Part shown: piece after piece, positions 1 to 8,254 of the stretch
Layout of the letters: the number at the start of each line of letters is the position of its first letter
Numbering within the stretch: the stretch's first letter is position 1
From: Spirochaetales bacterium
GTDB lineage: Bacteria > Spirochaetota > Spirochaetia > JABMQR01
DNA: 64,000 nt
Assembly (NCBI GenBank): GCA_018399255.1
Contig: JAGYPA010000013.1
Coordinates: forward strand, 1-64,000
Reading direction: 5' to 3'
Position numbers and translations under genes: made by a program
The notes under the pieces: model-generated
Database searches by the model: none
What the model was told of the DNA's origin: nothing
What the model saw: only the letters and a program-made list of their open reading frames with translations

Positions 1-48
1 TCGGAAATCCGATTTCCATCGGAAATCCGATTTCCTCCCTTTTTTTTG
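1..48. repeat. Duplicated short palindrome, possible terminator
   Basis: An 18-bp unit containing the palindrome GGAAATC-C-GATTTCC occurs twice in tandem (about 1-18 and 19-35). The second copy is followed by a short spacer and a run of eight T, as in a rho-independent terminator reading left to right. A G run follows. The gene to its left is outside the window, so terminator versus operator pair cannot be decided. Confidence 0.4.
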
Positions 49-170
49 GGGGGGCTGCGTCAGCCATTCCCGGAAGGCACACAACAAAACGCAAAGAAAA
101 AGTCCTCCAGAGCTGAAAAAACGAACAAAATGCAATAGGTATCCTGAAAAAACCATGCTAACATCAAGAT

Positions 171-1289
171 ATGAATGCAAAAGAACGAATTATGGCAGCA
201 ATCAATCATCAGGCGCTGGATCGGGTTCCCACCGATTTCTGGGCAACGACGGAAGTACAGGAATCCCTTCTGAACTATTTCTCCATTCGAGAGGGAGAGG
301 GAGCAGGTGAAGAGTCTCCCTGGATCGGCCTGAACGGCGGCACGCTGTCCCGGGGAGTTAAAGGCATCCTCAAACTGTTTGACCGTATGGGTATAGACGG
401 CATGCTGAATGTAATGCCGCCCTACATCGGACCGGAAAAACGAGAAGCGCACGGTCTGGTTTTCAACGAATGGGGCTTCGGCTATCGCGAAAAAAAACAT
501 GCCAGCGGAACCTATCTCGAGCAGGAGCATTACCCGCTCGCTGATGCAGAAACGGTCGAGGACCTCGCCCGATACCCCTGGCCTGACCCCGACTGGTACG
601 ACTACAACGCCCTGCCCGGTCTGATAGACCAGTGCGGGGGAAGGGCAGTAACGGTCGGGTATGCAGCACTCTTTACCTATCACAACTACCTGCGCGGACT
701 GGAGACCTCCCTGATGGATCCCCTGCTCGATCCGGAATTCACCGGCGAACTGCTGCGGCGGCTTGGAAACTTCTTCATGGAGTATCACACCCGGTGCTTT
801 GAAGCGGCAGCCCCCTATATCGATACCACGCAGGTAACAGATGACTGGGGAAGCCAGAACGGCCTGATGACCGGCCCCGACATCTTTCACCAATACTATC
901 AGCCGTTTATGCAGCAGGCCATAACATTGGCCAAGCGGTATGATATTGCGGTAATACATCACGACGACGGCGACTGCCGGAGGCTTATCCCGGATTTTGT
1001 CAGCATGGGCATCGACGTCCTGAATCCGATTCAGTACCGCTGCGGCAACTGGGACCTTGCCCGGCTCAAAGCCGACTATGGCAAGGATATCTGCTTTCAC
1101 AGCGGCATAGACAATCAGGCGGTATTGCCGATGGGCACCCCGGAAGATGTAAAACAAGAGGTTACAAAGCTGATCCGAAATCTGGCCAGCGACGGCACCG
1201 GGTTTATCGTCGGGCCGTGCCACAATCTGCAGCCGAATACCTCACTGGAAAATATTCTAGCCCTGTATGAAGCAGCAGCCGCCTACTAG
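171..1289 (+). CDS. URO-D/MtaA-like protein, not HemE
   Basis: The 372-aa protein has the opening typical of the uroporphyrinogen-decarboxylase superfamily branch that includes corrinoid methyltransferases (MNAKERIMAAINHQALDRVP). The arginine-rich signature of true HemE near the N-terminus is absent. The C-terminal half carries H264-D-D-G where MtaA-type enzymes have H-x-C, so a metal site with Asp replacing Cys is possible. It is convergent with the alpha-galactosidase operon. No good ribosome binding site is visible before the ATG at 171, but the conserved opening fits this start. No corrinoid protein is encoded nearby, so the substrate is unknown. Family call is firm; function is not. Confidence 0.8.
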   Translation: MNAKERIMAAINHQALDRVPTDFWATTEVQESLLNYFSIREGEGAGEESPWIGLNGGTLSRGVKGILKLFDRMGIDGMLNVMPPYIGPEKREAHGLVFNEWGFGYREKKHASGTYLEQEHYPLADAETVEDLARYPWPDPDWYDYNALPGLIDQCGGRAVTVGYAALFTYHNYLRGLETSLMDPLLDPEFTGELLRRLGNFFMEYHTRCFEAAAPYIDTTQVTDDWGSQNGLMTGPDIFHQYYQPFMQQAITLAKRYDIAVIHHDDGDCRRLIPDFVSMGIDVLNPIQYRCGNWDLARLKADYGKDICFHSGIDNQAVLPMGTPEDVKQEVTKLIRNLASDGTGFIVGPCHNLQPNTSLENILALYEAAAAY

Positions 1290-1300
1290 CAGCTGCCTTT

Positions 1301-1340
1301 TACCCATCAAGCCCCATCAAGCCCCATCAAGCCCCATCAG
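1301..1340. repeat. 10-bp tandem repeat across a stop codon
   Basis: Three exact or near-exact copies of gccccatcaa/g, preceded by a degenerate copy, lie between the convergent genes. The stop codon of the minus-strand alpha-galactosidase (1327-1329) lies inside the array, so unit gain or loss could shift the C-terminus of that protein. Confidence 0.8.
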
Positions 1341-3720
1341 AAGGAAAGGAAATCAGCAAGGCACAGCCGGTAAAGTCTGAGAGCCCGGAAATCTCCAGCG
1401 TGTCATTAACCAGGTTGATAGTTACGCAATGTTCAGCGAACACCCGCATTCCCGGGTTTGCCGGGGGCTGGTTTGCATCTGCCGTGAAGTCAGCATCTGC
1501 TGTAAAGTCGGCATCTGCCGTGAAGTCGGCATTTGCCGTGAAGTCAGCATCTGCTGTAAAGTCAGCATCTGCCGTAAAGTCGGCATCTGCCGTAAAGTCG
1601 GCATCTGCCGTGAAATCGGCATCTGCTGTAAAGTCAGCATCTGCCGGCACAGGTTCCAGCGGAATTGCCAGCGATGTCGGCGAAGCCTCAAACGTATGAA
1701 CAACAAGCAGTATCGTTGAAGCATTCCGGCGGATTACATACTGCCAGCCGCTCGGATGCATGTAACTCTCCCCTCCGACCCTGATCAGACTGCTTCTCCC
1801 ATTGGCAATAACCCCCCTGCAGGCGCGGTAGAACACCTGAGCCCTGGTGAGCGTTTCCCTCTGATCAGGAGAAAGTTCCGGAATGTCGCCGCTGATGCAC
1901 ATTCTCCCCAGAAATGTTGCCGCAAGACTGTAGTGCAGCCTTCGAGGGGAGTCATCCTTCCGCAGCACAGCCCAAATCTGGCATTTACGGGGAATAATCG
2001 CCTGATGCAAATTGGCCGCTATTATCGGGATTGAGGAAATCTCATGAGCATCGGAAAAAGAGGTCATGGAGGTGCGGTTTATCATGGCAGGAATCAGACG
2101 GTGACCCCCCGATGAGCAGTTTTCCACCACCAGGTCCGGAAACTTCTCCTGCAGCAGCTCAAAAAACTCATAGACTGCCAGAATATGCTCTCGCAGCCCC
2201 TCGCCGCAGGATACCGGATCGTCCGGACCCATACCCACAGTATCGTTGTAGTCCACCTTCAGGTAGCCCAGGCGGCAGGACTCGATAAGATGGGAGATCT
2301 TGCTCAGCAGATAGTCGGTAACCTCAGCTTTCCGGAAATCCAGAAAACGCCGTTCCCCCGCCTGTATGGGAACCCCGTCTCTCAGCATCAGCCAGTCATA
2401 CCTGTTCCACAGCTGAGACCGGGAACCGACCACTTCAAACTCGAACCAGAGACCGGGGATAAATCCCAGATTCCTGAGCTCGCGGCAAAGCGTATCGAAA
2501 CCATCGGGAAAATTGACCGCAGAGGGAATCCAATCACCCTGACCATTGTACCAAGCCCCCAGTTCATCAGAAAACCAGCCGGCATCTATGACAAAGTAGG
2601 TAAAATCAAAAGCCCTGCAGGCTTTGGCCAGTTCCAGAATCCTCACTCCGGTAGATTGCCCCCAGTTAGTGCACCAATCGTTAAAGAGCATGGGAAGGGA
2701 CTTTTCAGCCTCCGGGGCAGCCCGATGCGCAGTCTCCGGGGCAGCCCGATGCAGCGGAGAATCCTGATAACTGGTCAACCGCTGGGAGAGTGCATAGAAA
2801 TCGGTATCCGCGGCTGCAGTCAGCAGCGCTTCCGGCGCGGAGAGTATCTCCCCCGGGGCCAGTTCCTTGCGCCAGTGACCGAATTCCCTATCCGCCATGC
2901 CGCCGGAGATGCAGAGGAAATCATCCTTCCTATAGAGTTCAATCTGCCAGGATCCGGCCCAGTCCACCTGTGCACCCCAGAAAACCCTCGCCTTGGTATC
3001 TTCAACCCCGACAAGGGGAAACCAGCCGCGGACAGGCATGCTGCCCACCTGCCCATAGCGCTCGCACCGCACCGCGTGACCCGACCATGACCGTTCCAGA
3101 TCCAGAGACTCCAGGCTTTGCGATACCCTGCGCCCTTCGGAGGACCAGGAACTGCGGAGCCGATGAATCCGCAGGCGCTCACGGGAATCCTGCTGATCAA
3201 AAGGGGAGAGAAAGCCGAGATTGAAACTGGTCAGCATATCCAGAACCAGCGGCACGGATCCAGTATTCCTGACAGCCGACTCAACGGAAATATACTTACT
3301 GCCGGTTTTCCACAAGACCGTATGCCGTGTTTCAACAGCTGCCCGGGTATTACTGCAGACAGTGAGAATCTTGACCATATCAGCTTCGTTAGTGCTTTCC
3401 TGACGGTCATACCGCATCCCGCGGCTTGCAAAACCTTTGCGCATTGTCAAACCGTTGGAAAAACCCTCACTTCTCGGATTGCCGGCAATGCTGAATTCCA
3501 CCAGCGGCTGAATTTCAAAAGCAGGCGGCGGAGCCATCAGGGTTCTCAAAGCCTCGATCTCCCTGATTCCCGAGAGGTCTTCCCGATGCTCTGCCAGACA
3601 TTCAAGCTCAGCCCTGTCTGCCGGAATCAGAATCATCCCCGCCTGCCCGGATTCCAGATCCAGATAATAGGTGAGAATCATATCGCCTAAGATGAATTGA
3701 GAAAGCTGCTGAAGTTTCAT
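1327..3720 (-). CDS. Alpha-galactosidase, GH36
   Basis: This 797-aa enzyme hydrolyses terminal alpha-galactosyl residues and is probably cytoplasmic, since no signal peptide is visible. GH36 hallmarks are present: an N-terminal beta-sandwich, a catalytic barrel containing FNDWCTNWG, the nucleophile motif YLKVDYND, the SSGGHR loop and the acid/base motif SFSDAHE. It lies 6 bp after the permease stop, with AAAGGAT as ribosome binding site, as last gene of the LacI-SBP-permease operon. That suggests intracellular cleavage of imported raffinose- or melibiose-like sugars. Two in-frame expansions are odd: an 8-residue duplication (HRAAPETA/HRAAPEAE) before the barrel, and nine DADFTA-type hexapeptides in the C-terminal beta domain. 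Both probably lie in surface loops. Confidence 0.93.
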   Translation of the reverse strand: MKLQQLSQFILGDMILTYYLDLESGQAGMILIPADRAELECLAEHREDLSGIREIEALRTLMAPPPAFEIQPLVEFSIAGNPRSEGFSNGLTMRKGFASRGMRYDRQESTNEADMVKILTVCSNTRAAVETRHTVLWKTGSKYISVESAVRNTGSVPLVLDMLTSFNLGFLSPFDQQDSRERLRIHRLRSSWSSEGRRVSQSLESLDLERSWSGHAVRCERYGQVGSMPVRGWFPLVGVEDTKARVFWGAQVDWAGSWQIELYRKDDFLCISGGMADREFGHWRKELAPGEILSAPEALLTAAADTDFYALSQRLTSYQDSPLHRAAPETAHRAAPEAEKSLPMLFNDWCTNWGQSTGVRILELAKACRAFDFTYFVIDAGWFSDELGAWYNGQGDWIPSAVNFPDGFDTLCRELRNLGFIPGLWFEFEVVGSRSQLWNRYDWLMLRDGVPIQAGERRFLDFRKAEVTDYLLSKISHLIESCRLGYLKVDYNDTVGMGPDDPVSCGEGLREHILAVYEFFELLQEKFPDLVVENCSSGGHRLIPAMINRTSMTSFSDAHEISSIPIIAANLHQAIIPRKCQIWAVLRKDDSPRRLHYSLAATFLGRMCISGDIPELSPDQRETLTRAQVFYRACRGVIANGRSSLIRVGGESYMHPSGWQYVIRRNASTILLVVHTFEASPTSLAIPLEPVPADADFTADADFTADADFTADADFTADADFTADADFTANADFTADADFTADADFTADANQPPANPGMRVFAEHCVTINLVNDTLEISGLSDFTGCALLISFPSDGA
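1475..1646. repeat. 18-bp tandem array inside GH36 gene
   Basis: Nine 18-bp units plus a partial unit, differing by scattered substitutions, encode nine DADFTA-like hexapeptides (one is NADFTA) in the C-terminal domain of the alpha-galactosidase. The unit is a multiple of 3, so copy-number change keeps the frame. The opposite strand is also open in several frames, which produces spurious ORFs. Confidence 0.95.
2710..2753. repeat. 24-bp in-frame duplication in GH36 gene
   Basis: Two copies with a 24-bp period (core 2711-2728 and 2735-2752) encode the repeated octapeptide HRAAPETA/HRAAPEAE. This lies in the linker between the beta-sandwich and the catalytic barrel. Confidence 0.85.
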
Positions 3721-3726
3721 AGATGC

Positions 3727-4566
3727 TTATCCTTTTACGCTGCCGGCCGTGGCTCCCATGGCAATATATTTCTGGAAGAAAAGAAAGAGGATCAGGGGAA
3801 GCATAGACGAAACCATTACTGCTGCCGTCATCTGGGGTACCGGCAGCCCATGCTCGCCGGACATCATAGCTATTCCCTGCATCATGGTCCTGAGATTCGG
3901 CTTCTGCAGGAGCAGAAGGGAAAAGGGCAGCTCGTTCCACATTGCCAGTGTACCGATAACGCTTATGGTGGCAATCATCGGGGCCCCGATAGGGATCATG
4001 ATCCTTACCAGCTGCTGAGTAACGTTGGCACCATCGATTCGGGCGCTCTCGATAATATCTTTGGGAACGCTGGCAAAATAGGTTGTCATAATATAGGTCC
4101 CGAACGGGGAGAAGTAGGCCACCCACACAAGAATCAGACCGAAATGACTGTTAATTAATTTAAAGGCGGCAGCTATGCGGTAGACCTGCACGCTCACGAC
4201 CATCTGGGGGAAGATCATGAGAAACAGCACTCCGAGGAGAATTTGAAGGCGAAAGGGAAAGTTGAGCTTGCCGAAGGCGAAGCCAGCAGCGGCACAGATG
4301 ATGATGTAGAGAACCAACCCGCCCGATATAAGAATGATGTTGTTGACCAGGTATTTCAGAAGCCTTCCCTGGATAAGCACCATCCTGAAGTTATCCAGCG
4401 TGACTGCAGCCGGCAGGCCGGTGGTATTGGAAGCATACTCGCCGCTGGTCTTGAGGCTGGTGATGATGCTGAAATAGAACGGAACCAGAGTTGTCAGGGC
4501 AAACAGCACCAGGATGATGTACATGACGGTTTTGGTCATGGTCTTGGACGTAATTTTAAACCTCAT
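3727..4566 (-). CDS. Sugar ABC transporter permease, MalG type
   Basis: A 279-aa inner-membrane permease of the carbohydrate uptake-1 (CUT1) class. It has about six hydrophobic segments and the cytoplasmic EAA loop (ASVPKDIIESARIDGAN) that docks onto the ATPase. It ends with the usual short VKG tail. The start overlaps the stop of the upstream MalF-type permease by 4 bp (ATGA), indicating translational coupling. No ATPase is encoded in this operon, so a shared MsmK/UgpC-type ATPase elsewhere probably serves it. The GH36 enzyme downstream suggests alpha-galactosides as cargo. Confidence 0.92.
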   Translation of the reverse strand: MRFKITSKTMTKTVMYIILVLFALTTLVPFYFSIITSLKTSGEYASNTTGLPAAVTLDNFRMVLIQGRLLKYLVNNIILISGGLVLYIIICAAAGFAFGKLNFPFRLQILLGVLFLMIFPQMVVSVQVYRIAAAFKLINSHFGLILVWVAYFSPFGTYIMTTYFASVPKDIIESARIDGANVTQQLVRIMIPIGAPMIATISVIGTLAMWNELPFSLLLLQKPNLRTMMQGIAMMSGEHGLPVPQMTAAVMVSSMLPLILFLFFQKYIAMGATAGSVKG

Positions 4567-5450
4567 TTTTCAGCCCTCCTGATAAGACGGATCTGAAAAT
4601 AGGCGATGACTGCACAAAAAAGGAAGAGCACAACCGCCCAGGCGCTTCCGTAGCCCATCTGATAATTCTTGAAACCCAGAATGTAGATCCCGAATTCCAG
4701 GGTCCAGGTCGAGAATCCGGGACCGCCGTAGGTGAAGGCAAAGATAAAGCCGAACGCCCTTGCAAAGACTTCGATAAAAAGCAGCACCACCCAGAACTCG
4801 ATGGCGAACCGGATCGATGGAATAGTTACCTGAAACAGGATTCTCCACCAACCGGCCCCGTCCACCCTGGCGGCATCGTACAGCTGCGTATCGATACTGC
4901 TCATTGCCGCCAGAAAGTAGATGCACCCGAAACCGATCTTGGACCAGATGACAAACAGTACCCCGACCACATGAATCGCCGATTTCGTCGTGCCTATCCA
5001 GTTGATCGCCAGAACATCCAGCCCGGCGCTGCGCAGCAGGGTATTCAGCGGACCGCTGTTTCTCAGGAAGACGCTGAACAGAATTCCCAGAATGATGTAT
5101 CCGAGCACGTTGGGGAGATAGAGGATGGCCTTGAAGACCGACCAGCCCTTGAGACCTTCACGCATAATAGCCGAAAGCAGCAGGGGCACCAGCAGTCCAA
5201 GGGGAATATAGAGCAGCAGTATGGCGGTGTTTTTCAGGGCCGAATGGAACTTGTTGTCAGAAATCAGCATCCTGTAATTTTTCAGCCCGACCCACTCGGC
5301 AGCCCCGAATCCGCGCCATTTGGTAAAACTGTAGTAAATGTTTGAGAGGACCGGATAGAGAATGAAGATTGAAAGCAGTATGAGCAGCGGGGATATGAGG
5401 ATCAAGGCATCGAGGTTCTCACGGTCACCTGGTTTTCTTATCCTTGCCAA
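4563..5450 (-). CDS. Sugar ABC transporter permease, MalF/UgpA type
   Basis: A 295-aa inner-membrane permease, partner of the MalG-type protein that follows it. It has an N-terminal hydrophobic helix (LISPLLILLSIFILYP) and the EAA loop SIDTQLYDAARVDGAG. The start is TTG at 5450, supported by GGAG about 9-12 bases upstream and by the conserved opening; no ATG fits. A 240-bp gap rich in small repeats separates it from the solute-binding protein gene, which could lower its expression relative to the binding protein. Confidence 0.9.
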   Translation of the reverse strand: MARIRKPGDRENLDALILISPLLILLSIFILYPVLSNIYYSFTKWRGFGAAEWVGLKNYRMLISDNKFHSALKNTAILLLYIPLGLLVPLLLSAIMREGLKGWSVFKAILYLPNVLGYIILGILFSVFLRNSGPLNTLLRSAGLDVLAINWIGTTKSAIHVVGVLFVIWSKIGFGCIYFLAAMSSIDTQLYDAARVDGAGWWRILFQVTIPSIRFAIEFWVVLLFIEVFARAFGFIFAFTYGGPGFSTWTLEFGIYILGFKNYQMGYGSAWAVVLFLFCAVIAYFQIRLIRRAEK

Positions 5451-5690
5451 AATGGATTCTCCTTGTGTTTGTTCTCTTTTGCTGGTAATCCGACTCGTAA
5501 TCCGACTCGTAATCCGGGAACCTGCCGACTCTTGCCGTTATCTGAGCCCGGCAGACTCCCGGTTGCAGAACGGCCGGGGCTGTGCGCCCCGGCATTATTA
5601 CAGACATCTGTCGGTTGCCCCGATGGTATATCGGATGCCCGACTGCCCGATATCCGGAAACCCGGAAAACCGGAAAACCGGAAAAACCTG
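5451..5690. repeat. Intergenic repeats between SBP and permease
   Basis: The gap holds two unrelated short tandem arrays. One is gtaatccgactc in 2.7 copies at 5485-5516. The other is a ccggaaaa-type 8/9-mer in about four copies at 5653-5687, just after the binding-protein stop codon. The second motif recurs at 20839-20896. No gene or clear terminator is seen here. Confidence 0.75.
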
Positions 5691-6992
5691 TTACCGGTTG
5701 TTTTCCAAGCTTGCCTGTACAAAATCGATGTACTCTTCAACGCTGATTTCCTGTGAATTGAACAGCAGCTCGTCGTAAGCCTGGAGGTCGTTGTTAGCTC
5801 CGGCAGGGACATATGCTACAAAATCATCTACAGCATTGGTCTGCATATACTGCAGGATTTCCGTAAGAAGATCATACCCGAGGGCACCGTAGTCAATCTT
5901 CGAGTTCGGTACTACCGCGCCGGTCTGCCCGACAAACTGCAGCGGTGCGTCACCGGATACATAATGCATAATGTAGTCGGCAGCTTCTTCGGTATGCTCG
6001 GTCCAGCTCATGATTGCCAGTCCGAGTCCGGCGCCCATGCTGACCAGCCGATCTGAGTATGCGGCATCAGGATGGTTGATGTTGGGGAAAAAGCCGACTT
6101 TGTCCTTTCCCAGCGCATCGTTGAAATCCTTCCAGTGAGCGATGTCGGAGAGGAGTCCAAGAAAAATTGCTCCCTCACCGTTTTTGAACTTGTCGATGGC
6201 ATCCATAAAGAGGGGGATCGAGGCTCCTTCGGGATCGAGATACTCTTTAACTCGCAGTTCTTCGATCATTTTAATGGCGGTGACAAATTCCGGATCGGTG
6301 AAGTTGGTCTCTCCAGTTGCAAAGCCGGCAAGTTCTTCGTTGTTGTAAAAATTGGTGGCCAGGGTGCGGATAAACCAGTTGGTGTTGTAGGCCGGCACAT
6401 TGCCCCAGATGAACGGAGTAATGTCAGCCTGCTTCAGGGTCTCGCAGGCAGCGAGGAAGTCATCCCAGTCTTTGGGGGGATCCTCAGGATCCAGCCCGGC
6501 TTTGACGAAAAGGTCTTTGTTGTAGTAGAAGCCAAGGCCCTGGGTTGTGAGGGGCACCATTTTAATGCCGTCGGCAAAATCGCGGTTCGGGGTACAGGCA
6601 ATCCAGGCGCTGTCCGGAATTTCGCTGCGGATCGGTTCGATCCAGTCATCGAGTGTGACCATGAAATCGGCCATGACATACGCTCTCTGTTCTGCATGAA
6701 ACATGGCGACATCCGGCCCTTCGCCGGCAGATACCGCTGCCCGCATGATTTCGTAATACTGGTCGTGCGGCTGTGCGACGTGCTCGATGATCACATCTGG
6801 ATATTTTTCCATGAACATCTCATCCATTTTCTTGAATGGAGGTCCAGCACCTTCAGCCTCACCGTACTTGAAGTCCCAGACTACCAGGGTAATCGGGCCC
6901 GACTTGTCTTCCTGACTGGCCGCTGCAAAAATCGCTGCTGCTGCCGTCAGAAAACAAAGCATAAGAATTAGAATTCTCATTGTTCGCTTCAT
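5691..6992 (-). CDS. Sugar ABC solute-binding protein
   Basis: A 433-aa extracellular solute-binding protein of family 1. The N-terminus is a signal peptide (basic MKRTMR, a hydrophobic core, then AAASQEDK), in the style common in spirochaetes. The body carries typical family motifs such as GLGFYYNKDLFVKAGLDP. The start has AAAGGAG upstream with good spacing. It is second in the operon after lacI and before the two permeases, and should bind the sugar later cleaved by the GH36 enzyme. Cargo identity is inferred from context only. Confidence 0.92.
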   Translation of the reverse strand: MKRTMRILILMLCFLTAAAAIFAAASQEDKSGPITLVVWDFKYGEAEGAGPPFKKMDEMFMEKYPDVIIEHVAQPHDQYYEIMRAAVSAGEGPDVAMFHAEQRAYVMADFMVTLDDWIEPIRSEIPDSAWIACTPNRDFADGIKMVPLTTQGLGFYYNKDLFVKAGLDPEDPPKDWDDFLAACETLKQADITPFIWGNVPAYNTNWFIRTLATNFYNNEELAGFATGETNFTDPEFVTAIKMIEELRVKEYLDPEGASIPLFMDAIDKFKNGEGAIFLGLLSDIAHWKDFNDALGKDKVGFFPNINHPDAAYSDRLVSMGAGLGLAIMSWTEHTEEAADYIMHYVSGDAPLQFVGQTGAVVPNSKIDYGALGYDLLTEILQYMQTNAVDDFVAYVPAGANNDLQAYDELLFNSQEISVEEYIDFVQASLENNR

Positions 6993-7019
6993 AAATTATC
7001 ACTCCTTTATAAAATTTTT

Positions 7020-7035
7020 ATAGGCAAATGCCTAT
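7020..7035. promoter_or_regulatory. Palindrome between lacI and SBP gene
   Basis: ATAGGCA-AA-TGCCTAT is a perfect 16-bp palindrome placed 28 bp before the solute-binding protein start. It is followed on the coding strand by an A/T palindrome (TATAAAA/TTTTATA) and the ribosome binding site. It could be a regulator operator for an internal promoter, or an RNA hairpin that separates lacI expression from the transporter genes. Confidence 0.45.
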
Positions 7036-7043
7036 TTTTTTTC

Positions 7044-8054
7044 TTAGCAGGTCTCTCCCTTGATAAACTTTGTGGGGAGAATGGTATGGCTGGGCCGCAG
7101 GCGTTTTTTTGCTATCACTTCCATGATCATTTTTCCGGCCTGGAATCCCATATCGTAGGGACAAAAGTCGATGGTCGTTATTTTGGGATTGACATACCTG
7201 GCTAACGGATTTCCACCCATGCTTATGAGGGCAATGTCTTCAGGAATTCTCAATCCGCGTTCCTGAATAGCGATAATGGCTCCCTTTGCCACTACTTCGT
7301 TCTGGATAATCAGGGCCGTGAACTCTTTTCCGCTGTTCAGGGCGTTGATGCAGGACTGGTAGCCTGCCTCCATCGATATAGGGTTGTGCGTTATATATGA
7401 TTCATCGATCGGAATCCCATGTTCACCATAGGCCATGGTGAGACCGCGCATAAGCTGTTCGATAAAGATATAGTCGCTGGGTGCTATAAAGGTGAATATC
7501 TTTTTGTGGCCGAGGTTTATAAGATATGATGATGCCCGGTAGGCGGCGCTGGCAGCATCGATGTCAACATAGAAGAACTCATTTTCCCTGACAGGGGTAC
7601 CGATAATGACAAACGGGATATTCGTGGTCTTCAGGTAGTCCAGATATGAATGCTTGCTCAGCGGGTTCATCAGGATAATGCCGTCAACCTTGCTGCCCCG
7701 GGTCAGATCAGCCAGAACATCCCCTTTGGAGTGAATGGATTTTTTCGTTACGAGCATGCCGTAGTTTTCTTCTTCCAGTGAGTCCATGACACCCTCGATT
7801 ACTGGATAGTAGAACAGGTCGTCACTCAAGCGGTCCTGGAGTATCGGAACATGAAGGCCTACAAGATGGGTACTTTTCTCTTCCGGCATTTCCTGAAGGG
7901 ATTTCCTGGGGGCATAGTTCAATTTCTCCATTTCCTGTCTGACGCGGTTGACCACATCCCTGCTGATCTTACGCTTTCCGGAAATGACATAGGAAACGGT
8001 GCTTTTTGAGACACCGGCATTTTGCGCTATGGTATCCAAGGTTGGCTTTTTCAT
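7044..8054 (-). CDS. LacI-family transcriptional repressor
   Basis: A 336-aa regulator. Residues 1-50 form the LacI helix-turn-helix and hinge (TLDTIAQNAGVSKSTVSYVI, then SGKRKISRDVVNRVRQEMEKL). The remainder is a periplasmic-binding-protein-like sugar sensor ending in IKGETC. It is first in the operon with the ABC and GH36 genes, so autoregulation is expected. The promoter elements place the transcription start only about 3 nt before the ATG, and no ribosome binding site precedes it, so the message is probably leaderless. Similar promoter-proximal sequence ahead of the URO-D-like operon suggests this repressor controls both. Confidence 0.93.
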   Translation of the reverse strand: MKKPTLDTIAQNAGVSKSTVSYVISGKRKISRDVVNRVRQEMEKLNYAPRKSLQEMPEEKSTHLVGLHVPILQDRLSDDLFYYPVIEGVMDSLEEENYGMLVTKKSIHSKGDVLADLTRGSKVDGIILMNPLSKHSYLDYLKTTNIPFVIIGTPVRENEFFYVDIDAASAAYRASSYLINLGHKKIFTFIAPSDYIFIEQLMRGLTMAYGEHGIPIDESYITHNPISMEAGYQSCINALNSGKEFTALIIQNEVVAKGAIIAIQERGLRIPEDIALISMGGNPLARYVNPKITTIDFCPYDMGFQAGKMIMEVIAKKRLRPSHTILPTKFIKGETC

Positions 8055-8127
8055 GGTGAAAGCATCCTAGCACGCTATCGAACTGCAAGTCAAATAAATT
8101 CAATAAAAAAATAATTGTTCGATAAAG
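8055..8127 (-). promoter_or_regulatory. lacI promoter with candidate operator
   Basis: On the minus strand TTGACT (8088-8093) is separated by 18 bp from TAGGAT (8064-8069). Upstream of the -35 lies an A/T-rich tract and a direct repeat of GTTCGA with about 4 bp between copies (roughly 8117-8132). The whole arrangement resembles the sequence before the URO-D-like operon at 11408-11480. Confidence 0.7.
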
Positions 8128-8254
8128 TTCGACAAACAACCTGTTGAATAGTCCGTTTTCTGGCATAAAAGCAGCGGTAAGGGAGCTTTATACGGAATTA
8201 TTTCCGGGATGTTTGAACATCAGTTCGACTGTATAGGTGTTTTTTCGATGAATT

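Noticed and set aside
1-35. Origin or phage attachment site
   Set aside because: Only two copies of a short palindrome are visible and no integrase gene is nearby.
60-1223. Long minus-strand open frame opposite the first URO-D-like gene
   Set aside because: Composition is that of an antisense shadow, with no family resemblance, while the plus-strand protein is a clear family member.
1475-1646. CRISPR-like regular repeats
   Set aside because: Units are contiguous without spacers and lie in a coding frame, so this is a simple tandem array.
1400-1719. Several open frames over the 18-bp array
   Set aside because: Repeat-driven open frames; the real gene is the minus-strand GH36 enzyme.
2185-3690. 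Plus-strand open frames of 144-301 codons
   Set aside because: Antisense to the GH36 barrel; no motifs and no ribosome binding sites.
6072-6971. 299-codon plus-strand frame
   Set aside because: Opposite the intact solute-binding protein gene; no recognisable protein features.
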